64,000 bases of DNA from Prevotella histicola JCM 15637 = DNF00424 (GTDB lineage Bacteria > Bacteroidota > Bacteroidia > Bacteroidales > Bacteroidaceae), in NCBI RefSeq assembly GCF_000613925.1, contig NZ_BAJX01000011.1, positions 1-64,000 on the forward strand, given 5' to 3'. Below the pieces are notes generated by a model. The model ran no database searches and was not told the DNA's origin. It saw only the letters and a list, made by a program, of their open reading frames with translations. A program made the position numbers and the translations under genes. Of this stretch, positions 54,562 through 63,333 are shown piece by piece (within the stretch, counting starts at the first letter, position 1; every line of letters starts with the position of its first letter).

Positions 54562-55677
54562 ATGCAATTAAAGAAACTCTCCATCATTAATTATAAGAAT
54601 ATACAGACGGCAACGCTTGATTTGTCGGCTAAGTTGAATTGTTTTATCGGTCATAATGGTGAAGGAAAGACGAATCTGCTGGATGCAGTGTACTATCTCT
54701 CGTTCTGTAGGAGTGCTTTCAACCCAAAGGATTCTGAGGTTATGCGCCATGATGCCGACTATTTTGTGTTGGAGGGAGACTATGTTTCGGATGCAGGAGA
54801 GAAGGAACAGGTGTACTGTGGGATGAAACGTGGTACGAAAAAGCATTTCAAACGGAACAAGAAAGAGTATAAACGACTCTCTCAACACATTGGTCTTGTA
54901 CCGTTGATCTTCGTCTCTCCAGCCGATGCAACCCTCATTGAAGGGGGCAGTGAGGAGCGAAGAAGACTGATGGACGTGGTCATCTCGCAGTATGATAACC
55001 TATATATGGATGCGCTGACACGCTATAACAAGGCGTTACAGCAGCGTAACAGTATGCTGAAACAGGAGGATGAACCCGACGGGACACTGTTGGAACTGCT
55101 TGAAATGCAGATGGCTGAACATGGAGAGACACTCTATCAGAAGCGCGCAGCCTTTGTTGAAGAACTCACACCAGTGTTTCAGCGTATCTATCAGACCATC
55201 TCTGGCGACCGTGAACAGGTGACATTAGAGTATGTTTCACACTGTCAGCGTGGTCCGTTGTTGGATGTTATCCAGCGGGATCGTGCCAAAGACCGTATCA
55301 TGGGCTACTCTCTTCATGGCATTCACAAGGACGATTTGGTGATGAAACTGGGTGGTTACCCAATGAAAAGAGAGGGAAGTCAGGGTCAGAACAAGACATA
55401 TGTGCTGGCATTGAAGCTCGCTCAGTTTGATTTTCTGCGTCGTACGGCAGGTAATAATACCCCTTTGCTGCTCTTGGATGATATCTTTGACAAGTTAGAC
55501 TGTAGTAGAGTGGAGCAGATCGTACGTCTTGTGTCGGGCGATGACTTTGGTCAGATCTTCATAACCGACACCAATCGTGACCATTTAGATAAGATTCTGC
55601 AGGGCAGTGGGTTCAGTTATAAGCTCTTCTCAGTTGAGAATGGCGAGATAAACGAGCGGGAGGACAAGCATGTTTAG
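54562..55677 (+). CDS. recF: DNA replication and repair protein RecF
   Basis: 371 residues. Walker A FIGHNGEGKTNLLDAVYYL, signature-like REGSQGQNKTYVLALKLAQ, Walker B PLLLLDDIFDKLD, D-loop region GDDFGQIFITDTN. It loads RecA at gaps with RecO and RecR. Overlaps the start of the DciA-like gene by eight nt. Intact. Confidence 0.92.
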   Translation: MQLKKLSIINYKNIQTATLDLSAKLNCFIGHNGEGKTNLLDAVYYLSFCRSAFNPKDSEVMRHDADYFVLEGDYVSDAGEKEQVYCGMKRGTKKHFKRNKKEYKRLSQHIGLVPLIFVSPADATLIEGGSEERRRLMDVVISQYDNLYMDALTRYNKALQQRNSMLKQEDEPDGTLLELLEMQMAEHGETLYQKRAAFVEELTPVFQRIYQTISGDREQVTLEYVSHCQRGPLLDVIQRDRAKDRIMGYSLHGIHKDDLVMKLGGYPMKREGSQGQNKTYVLALKLAQFDFLRRTAGNNTPLLLLDDIFDKLDCSRVEQIVRLVSGDDFGQIFITDTNRDHLDKILQGSGFSYKLFSVENGEINEREDKHV

Positions 55678-55959
55678 GCGGAAAGTGCAACCTTTGGATG
55701 CTGTTCTCAACAGCTTTCTGCGACAGGAGGGATTGGAAACGCCGCTCCTCCAGAAGCGATTGGTTGATGCTTGGGACACTGTGCAGGGCAGACTGTGGCA
55801 CGATATACGCAGGAGAAGTTCATAAGAAACCAGACTTTATTCGTGAAAATCATCAATCCTGCCTTGCGTGCCGACCTTAGTATGATGCAGACGGAGCTCA
55901 TCAAGAAGCTCAATGCAGCCGTTGGATCAATGATTATCACAGAGATCAGATTCTATTAA
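55670..55959 (+). CDS. DUF721/DciA-like protein (frameshifted as read)
   Basis: MFRRKVQPLDAVLNSFLRQEGLETPLLQKRLVDAWDTVQG followed, after one missing base near 55792, by TVARYTQEKFIRNQTLFVKIINPALRADLSMMQTELIKKLN, the complete DUF721 fold; 96 residues. DciA-type proteins load the replicative helicase in bacteria without DnaC and usually lie next to recF. Because such a gene should be needed for growth, the break argues for a sequence error. Confidence 0.8.
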
Positions 55960-56600
55960 AAGACGTTTCGTTGTCAATTTATTTCCCATTCGCTTTTCAA
56001 TCTACGCCCTTTTGCATTGTAAAAGACGCCCTTTTACGGTGTAAAACATGCCCTTTTGCATGGTAAAAGGTGCCCTTTTGAACTGTAAAACATGCCCTTT
56101 TACAAGCCTCTTTGTAACCCTTTGTGTTTGAATTGGTTACAAAGACGATTTTCATGTGATATCTCCTTATTTCGCTTTTACTACCTCTTCTTTTTTGTAA
56201 TACTATTTCTCAGTTAGTAAACCATAGAGAAAGACGTTGTTTTCCTTCGTATATTCTCTTGTCAGCGCATGGTGGGACGTATGTGTTTGTTGCTCTGGTG
56301 AGAGATAGAAAGTGCATGATGATGCCAGCAAGTGGCGATGACCCTATGTGTTTTCCTTGTCTATCAAAGCGTGAATAAGTCTGTTACGTATCTTGTCCAT
56401 TCATCCTTTCGCATCTGTTTTCATGAGGTCTTAAACGTTTGAAAATCCCTTGCTGCAGGGCATTCTCCTGCTATAAAGTGGGTTATAGTTACCCCATTGA
56501 GAACCGAAAACGTTGTGTTTAAGAGTATTGATACATATCAAAAAATGCTAAATAACTGATTTTTTATGCGTAAAAGTTTTGTTGTGTGCGCAAACAGTTG
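55960..56600. other. Repeat-rich intergenic region, no gene
   Basis: Contains the AAAAG-N5-CTTTT array copy 3 (about 56004-56105) followed by a CTTTGTAACC/GGTTACAAAG stem (56113-56148). The rest (56160-56600) is non-coding with no clear motif until the promoter of the RNA described next. Confidence 0.55.
56004..56105. repeat. AAAAG-N5-CTTTT repeat array, copy 3
   Basis: Five units such as AAAAGACGCCCTTTT (reverse sense of AAAAGGGCGTCTTTT) with TGTAA-type linkers, followed by a GTAACC stem-loop. Confidence 0.8.
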
Positions 56601-56608
56601 TACCTTTG
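56601..56608 (+). promoter_or_regulatory. -7 box TACCTTTG of a candidate non-coding RNA
   Basis: Exact TAnnTTTG match, with TTG about 17 nt upstream. No gene with a family follows; transcription would run to the strong terminator at 56851-56879. Confidence 0.6.
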
Positions 56609-56614
56609 CATCGT

Positions 56615-56885
56615 CAAAAGACAAATAAAAAGATTGTTTAGGTTAGTAGTAATAGATTTAGGTTTTTAGTTATTAAGTTTAAGGTAGAACAAAAGAGATT
56701 GTTCAGATAACATTAAATAGGTTTAGTTAAGGTAATAAGTAAGATTGGTTTTAAGGATAACAATGATGCAAGATGATTGGGGAACGCCGTGAGGCGCGAA
56801 CCAAAAGTCAAGCATAGAACAAGACTTTTCAAGTCAATAAAAATAAGTAAAGAGCGCGATAGGAATCCTATCGCGCTCTCTTTGT
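56615..56885 (+). ncRNA. Candidate structured RNA of about 270 nt
   Basis: Bounded by the promoter at 56601 and a strong terminator. Contains CGCC-GTGA-GGCG (56783-56794, a GNRA-type tetraloop hairpin), GACTTTTCAAGTC (56824-56836) and long U/G-rich single-strand-like stretches. The only frame is a nine-codon MMQDDWGTP (56763-56792), too short to be called a gene but possible as a leader peptide. No Rfam family was recognised. Confidence 0.45.
56851..56879. terminator. Bidirectional terminator with 13-bp stem
   Basis: AGAGCGCGATAGG-AAT-CCTATCGCGCTCT, perfect stem, followed by a T-rich tract. Ends the candidate RNA and the minus-strand gene at 56900. Confidence 0.88.
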
Positions 56886-56899
56886 TTGTTGAAATGTTC

Positions 56900-57154
56900 T
56901 TAGAACTGGGTGCTGATGTCTCTCAACAGCCCCATGATCGTACTGATTCTGAGTTGATTACACACGCCATAAACGAACAGTCCACCCAGCATAGCACCTA
57001 CTGCCATGCGCAGGATGAAGGGTTTTAACTCCAAATCTTTCTTATTTTTGATAGCCAGATATATGTTTTTCGCGAAGAAAAACACTACATAAGCGATGCA
57101 CCCATATAGAAACAGTGCACTTGCTATTAGGAAAATCTCCAGTATTATCTTCAT
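56900..57154 (-). CDS. Small membrane protein, 84 aa
   Basis: Two hydrophobic helices: residues 3-28 (IILEIFLIASALFLYGCIAYVVFFF) and 48-65 (RMAVGAMLGGLFVYGVCN), with a KNKKDLELK loop between. Unknown family. Ends near the shared terminator, and its reading frame uses codons like its neighbours. Confidence 0.65.
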   Translation of the reverse strand: MKIILEIFLIASALFLYGCIAYVVFFFAKNIYLAIKNKKDLELKPFILRMAVGAMLGGLFVYGVCNQLRISTIMGLLRDISTQF

Positions 57155-57463
57155 ATTTTTGATGGCTTTTGTGCTTTGAAAGCTTACGGTTTGTTCATGT
57201 TTTCGTAAGTATCGTGCATGGTGATGATAGCATGAAAGCGCAAAGTTAAGTAAAATAGTTTATATTGTCAAGTGATTCCGCTTGCAAACGGAAGTATTTT
57301 TGTGTATCTGTTTCCAATCTTTCTGCCCCTGTGTGCACTGCTTTTTACGGTTCTAAAACCATGAATAATCAAAAAAATAACGTACTTTTGTAGTCCTTTC
57401 CCACCTTATTATATATATAAGCGTTGAGGAATGAACCATTAAACGACATTAAAAACAAGCAAT
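57155..57463. other. Divergent promoter region, no gene
   Basis: 309 nt without an ORF. TACTTTTG (57383-57390) is the -7 box for the AlkD-like gene, about 74 nt before its start. No repeats noticed. Confidence 0.5.
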
Positions 57464-58078
57464 ATGACAGAAGAGACACACGAGAAACTCAAGGAGATAA
57501 AGCAGTCTTTCCGCCTGTTAATGAATGGTGTGGCATCCCATTCCATGCGACAGAAGGGTGTTGAATATAAGATAAACTGGGGTGTTCCCGTACCCGAACT
57601 GCAGCAGATGGCAGTAGAATACGGGAAAGATTACGACCTTGCCATTGAACTTTGGAAGGAAGATATACGTGAATGTCAGGTGTTGGCAACGCTGATTATG
57701 CCTGCTGAACGGATGGATAACGACCTGGTTGATGTGTGGATGGAGCGTGTTCGGACGCAGGAGATGGCTGAACTGCTGGCTTTCCATCTGTTGCAACACC
57801 TCCGTTTTGCACCCTCTCTGGCATATCAGTGGATTGCTTCGGATAAGGATATGTATCAGCTTTGTGGCTATCAGTTGCTTGCTCGACTGTTTGCTCAGGG
57901 TCTTGAACCTAACGAACGAGGCATCAATGAGTTCCTTGATCAGGCTCATGTGACGCTGCAAGGGGATAACCTGCCGCTGAAACATGCTGCATATAACTGT
58001 GTGTTGAGCTTCTGTGAACTTGGTGAAGAGCTTGAGACAGTAGCGAAAAGAGCGTTGAAGGACCTTGATCTTCTATAG
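57464..58078 (+). CDS. AlkD-like HEAT-repeat DNA alkylation repair protein
   Basis: 204 residues, all-helical HEAT-like pairs: VPVPELQQMAVEYGKDYDLAIELWKEDIRECQVLATLIMP, then DVWMERVRTQEMAELLAFHLLQHL, YQLCGYQLLARLFAQG. This is the DNA alkylation repair/YhaZ pattern (PF08713). The tryptophan and aspartate of AlkD's pocket cannot be confirmed by eye, so a non-enzymatic HEAT protein is possible. Confidence 0.75.
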   Translation: MTEETHEKLKEIKQSFRLLMNGVASHSMRQKGVEYKINWGVPVPELQQMAVEYGKDYDLAIELWKEDIRECQVLATLIMPAERMDNDLVDVWMERVRTQEMAELLAFHLLQHLRFAPSLAYQWIASDKDMYQLCGYQLLARLFAQGLEPNERGINEFLDQAHVTLQGDNLPLKHAAYNCVLSFCELGEELETVAKRALKDLDLL

Positions 58079-58440
58079 ACAGAATGACAAAAGGACGTAT
58101 TTCTTAATGCCATATTTTAAAGACAGAATGACATAAAGACATATTTCTTAATGACATATATAAGGACATAAGGTTGGATTCTTTGAAGACAGAATGACAA
58201 AAGGACATGTTTCTTAATGACATATATAAGGACATAAGGTTGGAATCTTTGAAGACAGAATGACATAAGGACATATTTCTTAATGACATACATAAAGACA
58301 TAAGGTTAGATTCTTTAAAGACAGAATGCCATAAGGACATATTTCTTAATGACATATATAAGGACATAAGGTTGGATTCTTGGAAGACAGAATGACATAA
58401 GGACGTGTTTTTCAATGATATACATAAGGGAATGAGATAA
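58077..58440. repeat. 66-bp tandem repeat, four full and two partial units
   Basis: Units start at 58121, 58187, 58253 and 58319, each with AGACAGAATGACATAAGGAC then TTTCTTAATGACATATATAA then GACATAAGGTTGGATTCTTT. A first, 44-bp unit (58077) lacks the last third and a last one (58385) is diverged. The 66-bp unit is three related 22-mers. A reverse 103-codon frame through it is a by-product of the repeat. Confidence 0.85.
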
Positions 58441-58444
58441 AGAA

Positions 58445-58474
58445 AAGCCGCTACATCTTGCGATGTAACGGCTT
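58445..58474. terminator. Terminator hairpin after the tandem repeat
   Basis: AAGCCGCTACATC pairs with GATGTAACGGCTT with one mismatch; T-rich tail follows. Probably ends the minus-strand small membrane peptide gene or the AlkD transcript. Confidence 0.75.
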
Positions 58475-58551
58475 ATTTCTTTTTATTTGTAAGCTACTGA
58501 AGAACGATTCAAGTAGCTTTCTTGTTGAATTTTCTTTTGTTTTAGACAACT

Positions 58552-58638
58552 CTATTCGCCCAAATCAATCTGCTTAGCAATGATTAAAGCCTCTGCAAGA
58601 GTTGCTGCAACAATGGTTACAATACCTAATGTTAACAT
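58552..58638 (-). CDS. 28-aa membrane peptide
   Basis: Too short for automatic calling. ATG 58638 is preceded by GAAAGGAAAAG at a good distance, and a minus-strand -7 box TAACTTTG lies near 58726-58719. The peptide has a single hydrophobic helix (MLTLGIVTIVAATLAEALII) and a polar end AKQIDLGE. The untranslated leader contains GCAGAACC/GGTTCCGC. A small membrane-inserted regulator or toxin-like peptide is possible; no family known to me. Confidence 0.55.
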   Translation of the reverse strand: MLTLGIVTIVAATLAEALIIAKQIDLGE

Positions 58639-58878
58639 AATCTTTTCCTTTCTTCTTTGTGCGGAACCCCTTTGGTTCTGCGGTTATTAATCTTTTTACC
58701 CTAATTTTACAGGTGCAAAGTTACTACCAAAGTACCTTATTTGCAAGAAAATCAGTAGGTTATCTCTTGTTTTATGCATCTTTTTGACGTGCGTCAAACC
58801 CGTTGATATGCATCAATAAAATCGTATAAGCTTATATTTTCAGGGTATATTTCTACGGCTTTTATGCACGAAACCTCG

Positions 58879-58886
58879 TATCTTTG
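58879..58886 (+). promoter_or_regulatory. -7 box TATCTTTG of the 37-aa gene
   Basis: Exact TAnnTTTG match 36 nt before ATG 58923. Confidence 0.6.
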
Positions 58887-58922
58887 CAATCGTTTAGGTA
58901 TTTAAGGTAACAAGATTATTGT

Positions 58923-59036
58923 ATGGATAGACTAATCACAATGAACAAGGAATACGATAGCACTGTCGATGCTCGTTTCCTTCAGATTCAAAAAGCTCGT
59001 CGTGAGGCACTTGCCCGTAAGGCGAAGAAGAACTAA
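58923..59036 (+). CDS. 37-aa basic protein
   Basis: Own promoter (58879-58886) and a perfect terminator just downstream. Sequence begins MDRLITMNKEYDSTVDARFL and ends RREALARKAKKN, a lysine/arginine-rich C-terminus. Likely cytoplasmic and nucleic-acid binding. No family recognised. Confidence 0.6.
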   Translation: MDRLITMNKEYDSTVDARFLQIQKARREALARKAKKN

Positions 59037-59057
59037 TTTAAATCACTTTAATAAATA

Positions 59058-59088
59058 AAGAGGAGTATCCTGGTGGGTACTCCTCTTT
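59058..59088. terminator. Bidirectional terminator
   Basis: AAAGAGGAGTA pairs with TACTCCTCTTT around a 9-nt loop, flanked by A-rich and T-rich tracts. It separates the 37-aa gene and the convergent acidic-protein gene. Confidence 0.85.
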
Positions 59089-59107
59089 ATTTTTATTTGC
59101 TAAAAGA

Positions 59108-59920
59108 TTAGAAGTCATCATCATCACCAACCTCATCAGCTTGTATGTCCAGCTCTTCTGGGTTGGTATCGAAGGTAGTACGATAACTCTCCTCGGTCAG
59201 TTCGTCCTCGTCAAAGTCCTCGTCATCTTCGTCATTACGCTTCTTCTCGTCCTCATCCTCTGGCAGATCCTCATCGTCATCATCAAGAAGATCATCTTCT
59301 TTCGATAGCTCTTCAGGTGTTGGGAACTTCGTACGAGTCACTACATCCATTGGTTTCTCCTTGGCAAAGATAGCCTCGGTCCATGCTCCTTTTGATATCT
59401 CGAGCACCTCATAGCCGTCAGCCACCTTCTTATCATACAACCCACCTGGCTTCTTCAGTCGTGCTGTAGGTAGGGTAGTGGTACTTACGTCGAACCCACT
59501 GAGGATAATGTCCTGCACACTCTGTGGCAGACTTTCCCATCCACCACCGAAGTTACGTTCCAGAACTTCAATGAGTTTATGTGCTGAGACGTGATGAATG
59601 TTCTCCCATGTAAGGTCGGTCACACGTAGGATAGGCTTCTTCTTCAATGCCCATTTCACCTTTGTGCCCTCATCCAGACGTATCTCACCCACCTGGCAAC
59701 CACGTGCTTCATACTTCTTTATGACCTCGGGTCTGTTCACTTTCACCTCCTCTATGGTGAAAGCACTTTTAATAACGTCTATGTAATGACGCTCGTTATC
59801 CCTCAAATCTGCGTCACGTTCGGCTTGTGCCCATAGGCGGAAGACATCGTTTTCCTGAATGTCCCAAACGTTACTTTTTGTTAGATTCTTCAACGATAGT
59901 GTTTGTCCTTGTCGCTTCAT
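59108..59920 (-). CDS. Hypothetical protein with long acidic C-terminus
   Basis: 270 residues. The first 190 form a mixed globular region (WENIHHVSAHKLIEVLERNFGGGWESLPQSVQDIILSGFDVSTTTLP); from about 205 on it is almost all D/E (DDLLDDDDEDLPEDEDEKK). No catalytic motif recognised. -7 box TACTTTTG on the minus strand at 59997-59990. Acidic tails of this kind occur in nucleic-acid mimics and chaperone-like proteins; that is only a comparison. Confidence 0.65.
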   Translation of the reverse strand: MKRQGQTLSLKNLTKSNVWDIQENDVFRLWAQAERDADLRDNERHYIDVIKSAFTIEEVKVNRPEVIKKYEARGCQVGEIRLDEGTKVKWALKKKPILRVTDLTWENIHHVSAHKLIEVLERNFGGGWESLPQSVQDIILSGFDVSTTTLPTARLKKPGGLYDKKVADGYEVLEISKGAWTEAIFAKEKPMDVVTRTKFPTPEELSKEDDLLDDDDEDLPEDEDEKKRNDEDDEDFDEDELTEESYRTTFDTNPEELDIQADEVGDDDDF

Positions 59921-60953
59921 ATATATCTTTTCCTTTCAAATTGCTTTCTTTGGTATATCTGCATGCAGTGTCCTGCTTCAGATGTGGTGCAAAAGTATAT
60001 ACTAAAACCTAAACTTCCAAACTTTTTTGATAAAAAGTTGAGGAGAGAGTGGGTAGGATTCGTAAGGTTCATACCATTATTTTTAGGTGATAACGCTTTT
60101 CCTTGTCTCCTTGTAAACACGTCAATTCCATTTTCATCTACTGATAGGAAGCGGAAAAGAAGGGCTACTTTTCCCCTAATATAGTTTTCATTTTAGTTGC
60201 TGTCATTTTAACATTTGGCGTTAGATAGTTTATATTCAGTTCGTTATCTGTGCTTCTTCCGTGACAGAAGTGACAGCAACTTTGATAATTAAGTGTATGA
60301 GAGGATAATGCGGCAAATGGCAAAGTGCAGAACCATTGGCGCTGAACCCGATGAAGAAGCACGCAGCCTGTCGTGCTTTTTGTCAGGAAAAAAGATTGAG
60401 GACGTGCGCTGTTAGCGATAAGAACAATGGTTGTTGGGTTGCCTTTTCATAAAAAAGAAGATCCTGACTCCACTCACGTGGAATCAGGACTAGCTGTTAG
60501 CGCCCAACATTATATCTTAGCTTTGTGCTGTGTTGGGTCGAATCTTGTTATCCTTTCTTTTACCTATAAGTGACTAAGCCATATGTTTTTGCCCCAAGTT
60601 TGTATTAATATGTCATAGTAATAACGCTGTTAATACAGCTATAAGTTGTATATTTTCTTTGTTTATTGCAGGCTTGTTCTTTTAAATTTGGATTTAGTTT
60701 TATCCTCATTTATTATGATTTTATCCAATGAGGAAGTGGTTTTGTCTAAATTCTTTCGTCCGTTAACGGTTGCAAAGATAAGCAACTGAATTGATAACTC
60801 CAAATATTTTTCAAGAAAAAAGAAATATATTTTCTTTCTTCCTATAGCTCTCTTAGCTAATTATATGACAATAAAAAGTATCTGTAATGCCCTTTCGAGC
60901 AATTACAGATACTAATCTTATATAGAAGATTCTAATGTTGGCTTATTAATTTA
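59921..60953. other. Intergenic region of about 1 kb with dispersed repeat and hairpins
   Basis: No supported gene. Holds dispersed repeat copy C (60173-60277), a hairpin TCCTGACTCCAC/GTGGAATCAGGA (60466-60492) and an AT-rich stretch up to the fimbrillin-like gene end, with a hairpin-like CTGTAATGCCCTTTCGAGCAATTACAG-type sequence near 60880-60910 that may be its terminator. Confidence 0.5.
60173..60277 (-). repeat. 105-bp dispersed palindromic repeat, copy C (inverted)
   Basis: Reverse complement reads GCTGTCACTTCTGTCA at one end and TGTTAAAATGACAGCAACTA plus AAACT and GGGG at the other; 105 bp as for copies A and B. Confidence 0.72.
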
Positions 60954-63260
60954 TTAATCAGCGTATGGAGTTGTCTTCCATAAACGAACAGGAGCCTTCA
61001 TAATGAGACCTTCAACAAATCGTGAGTCATTTACATAAGACTTCTTATGATCCTGTTCTAATGGCGTACGTGTGTAAAGATAACAGTTGAAGAATCCACT
61101 TACATCATCGGCAACAACTGAATATCTAAATGTTACAGACAACTTTGGTGCTTGGTGGGCATTATCTTGCATTGCACCACCACTAGGAGCTTGAGTTGCA
61201 TAACGTCCACCAACTGGTGCATCATCTGGTGTCCAATATTGTGCACACTTACCAACAGTGTTAGTATTAAAGTACCACCATGTTTGTCCTTCTTTTGAAC
61301 CAGCAGGTTTTGAGGGATCTAGAGTTGCTGCAACATCATATATACCTGTATAAGGAACAATACGTTCTACATCATTTGGATATGTACCAGTAATTGGTGC
61401 TGCCCAGAAGTCTTCATTTGCTATATCGTCCATATCAAGTACAAAGCGTGGACCAAGATAACGCTGTTTAAGAATTGCATTACCATTCTTGTCTTCCCAG
61501 CGCATAACATAACGATAGTCATTCTTATCAATCCATGGTGCTGATTCGAAAGCACCAGAACTTGCTCTTGTTAAAGGATTCTTGGCATAACCTTGGTAAG
61601 CTTGTCCTTCAACAGTGCTGCTTATATAGTCTGGTTGCTTTGACAAACCAATCATATAAGCTATTAGATTTCCTTGGCTATCTCTTACACCCTTAGAGTA
61701 AGAATGGAAAACAAGTTTCGTTTCATTCCAACCTGGTAGTCTTGCTGGTGATACTATACCCATAGAGCAGTTATATGTAGTTCCATTATTACGGAATCCA
61801 GAGAATCCATAGAACTGTGGAAGAATACTACGCCAATATTCATGGTGTGCAAACATATAACCAGCAGGAACCTTTGCAGAGTTATTAACGTTACTCTCTA
61901 TCTCACTGTATGAATATGTCTCTGTATGTGCAGCATCTTGGGTAGCGGCATTTGACAGTTCTGCTTCTGTACCAAAGTTGCTATGCTTAGCAATATAGCT
62001 CAATGGAGGGAAGTTGTATACAACACTGCCCTTAGCTGGATAGTTTCTACCTGACACATAGTCAGCACGTGTACCATAAGCTGGTATCATATTGATAGAT
62101 GTTGGTACAACCTTGTTTCCTGCACTTGTCTCTGTAGGTATTGCCATCAACATGAACTGTGTTTTAGAGATTTGTTTTGTCTCAACAGGACTACCAACTC
62201 CTTCTTGTTTATTGTATATATTCACAGTCTGCTGCTTAGGAGCCATCCATACATATACATAACCTGTAGCAGAACTACCATTTGCAAGTGTTACGAAGTC
62301 ATTAAACTTATAATCGTAATAGCTAAGGTCATTGTGCATGCTAAACTTATTTGTTGAAGCCAAGCTTGTTATCTTAGCATCAGTAGTAGCACGCTGAGTG
62401 AAATTAAATGCCTTGAATACCTTTTTATAATCATTTGATGTTGCATCATTGAGGACGCCATCTTGTGTATCAGCAAGGTCTGAAGTTGCGACATTATCAA
62501 ATGAGCTTAGGTCGAACTGACCAACGAGAATGTTACTTGTGATGATACGAACACCATCATATTTGATGCCGAAACCAGTATTGTTAGTAACCTTCAAACG
62601 TACGATAGAACCAAACTGCTTGAACTTAACAGCGTGGTTAGTCTTGATGGTTTTCTTTGCTTGGTTCGTTTCCAACTTACGCCAACCAAAGATATAAGGA
62701 ATGTCTGCACCAAATGTTGTCTTGTTGCCAGAGTTATCTTTTGGTGTATAACCATCAACGAAGCCATCGAACTTAACGTTGCTGTTGGTGTTGTCCAAGT
62801 CACCACCTAAGATACCACATACATACCATGTACCTTGGCTAAGGTTAGTACCGCTTTTCATCTCGAAAGTCTCACTTGGTTCCAATGTCAACTTACCACC
62901 CTGTGTATAAGTCCACATTGTCTTCACCTTTGTTACAGGCTGCCCTGAGGCATCACTTTTGAATATAAGCACAACAGGAACTTTTGTACCTGTAGCAAGC
63001 TCTTGTGCACTTGCTCCAACACCATTGTAAAGACCTTTAGCGGTTGGGAAACCATCGTTGTCCTCTACTTCATAGCCAATAGCACGACTGTTAGGTGTTG
63101 CTGCAGCAGCATCGCTCTGCATTTCACCCTCCATAGTCATAGAAACCTTTACACCAGGTCCATCGTTATTAGTCGCATTTGTCTCTGCAACATCTTGGTC
63201 AGCACAACCTGCGAGTACCAATGTACAGAAAGCAATACATGAATAAAGTAATTTCTTCAT
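60954..63260 (-). CDS. Fimbrillin/Mfa-like surface lipoprotein
   Basis: 768 residues. Lipoprotein signal with LVLAGCAD (Cys at about residue 19). Early segment ENDGFPTAKGLYNGVGASAQELATGTKVPVVLIFKSD followed by FGSIVRLKVTNNTGFGIKYDGVRIITSNILVGQFDLSSF is the pattern of FimA/fimbrillin-family proteins of Bacteroidales (two beta-sandwich domains). It would be exported, trimmed and assembled on the cell surface. Longer than classic fimbrillins, so a tip or anchor type is possible. Second gene of an operon with the 53-aa protein. Confidence 0.75.
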   Translation of the reverse strand: MKKLLYSCIAFCTLVLAGCADQDVAETNATNNDGPGVKVSMTMEGEMQSDAAAATPNSRAIGYEVEDNDGFPTAKGLYNGVGASAQELATGTKVPVVLIFKSDASGQPVTKVKTMWTYTQGGKLTLEPSETFEMKSGTNLSQGTWYVCGILGGDLDNTNSNVKFDGFVDGYTPKDNSGNKTTFGADIPYIFGWRKLETNQAKKTIKTNHAVKFKQFGSIVRLKVTNNTGFGIKYDGVRIITSNILVGQFDLSSFDNVATSDLADTQDGVLNDATSNDYKKVFKAFNFTQRATTDAKITSLASTNKFSMHNDLSYYDYKFNDFVTLANGSSATGYVYVWMAPKQQTVNIYNKQEGVGSPVETKQISKTQFMLMAIPTETSAGNKVVPTSINMIPAYGTRADYVSGRNYPAKGSVVYNFPPLSYIAKHSNFGTEAELSNAATQDAAHTETYSYSEIESNVNNSAKVPAGYMFAHHEYWRSILPQFYGFSGFRNNGTTYNCSMGIVSPARLPGWNETKLVFHSYSKGVRDSQGNLIAYMIGLSKQPDYISSTVEGQAYQGYAKNPLTRASSGAFESAPWIDKNDYRYVMRWEDKNGNAILKQRYLGPRFVLDMDDIANEDFWAAPITGTYPNDVERIVPYTGIYDVAATLDPSKPAGSKEGQTWWYFNTNTVGKCAQYWTPDDAPVGGRYATQAPSGGAMQDNAHQAPKLSVTFRYSVVADDVSGFFNCYLYTRTPLEQDHKKSYVNDSRFVEGLIMKAPVRLWKTTPYAD

Positions 63261-63333
63261 TTGTTTTCTTAATACTTAATTATGTGCTGGGATATCTTTT
63301 TATCCCATAACGTTTAAAAATAGTCTTTTAATC

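Noticed and set aside
57518..57985. 155-codon reverse ORF inside the AlkD-like gene
   Set aside because: Antisense to a supported gene and without any motif.
58104..58415. 103-codon reverse ORF with repeating NMSLCHSVFKESNLMSLYM
   Set aside because: It is the reading of the 66-bp tandem repeat (22 codons per unit) without start context or family similarity.
60173..60500. tRNA-like hairpins in the 60 kb intergenic region
   Set aside because: No cloverleaf, TPsiC loop or CCA-compatible acceptor stem could be assembled.
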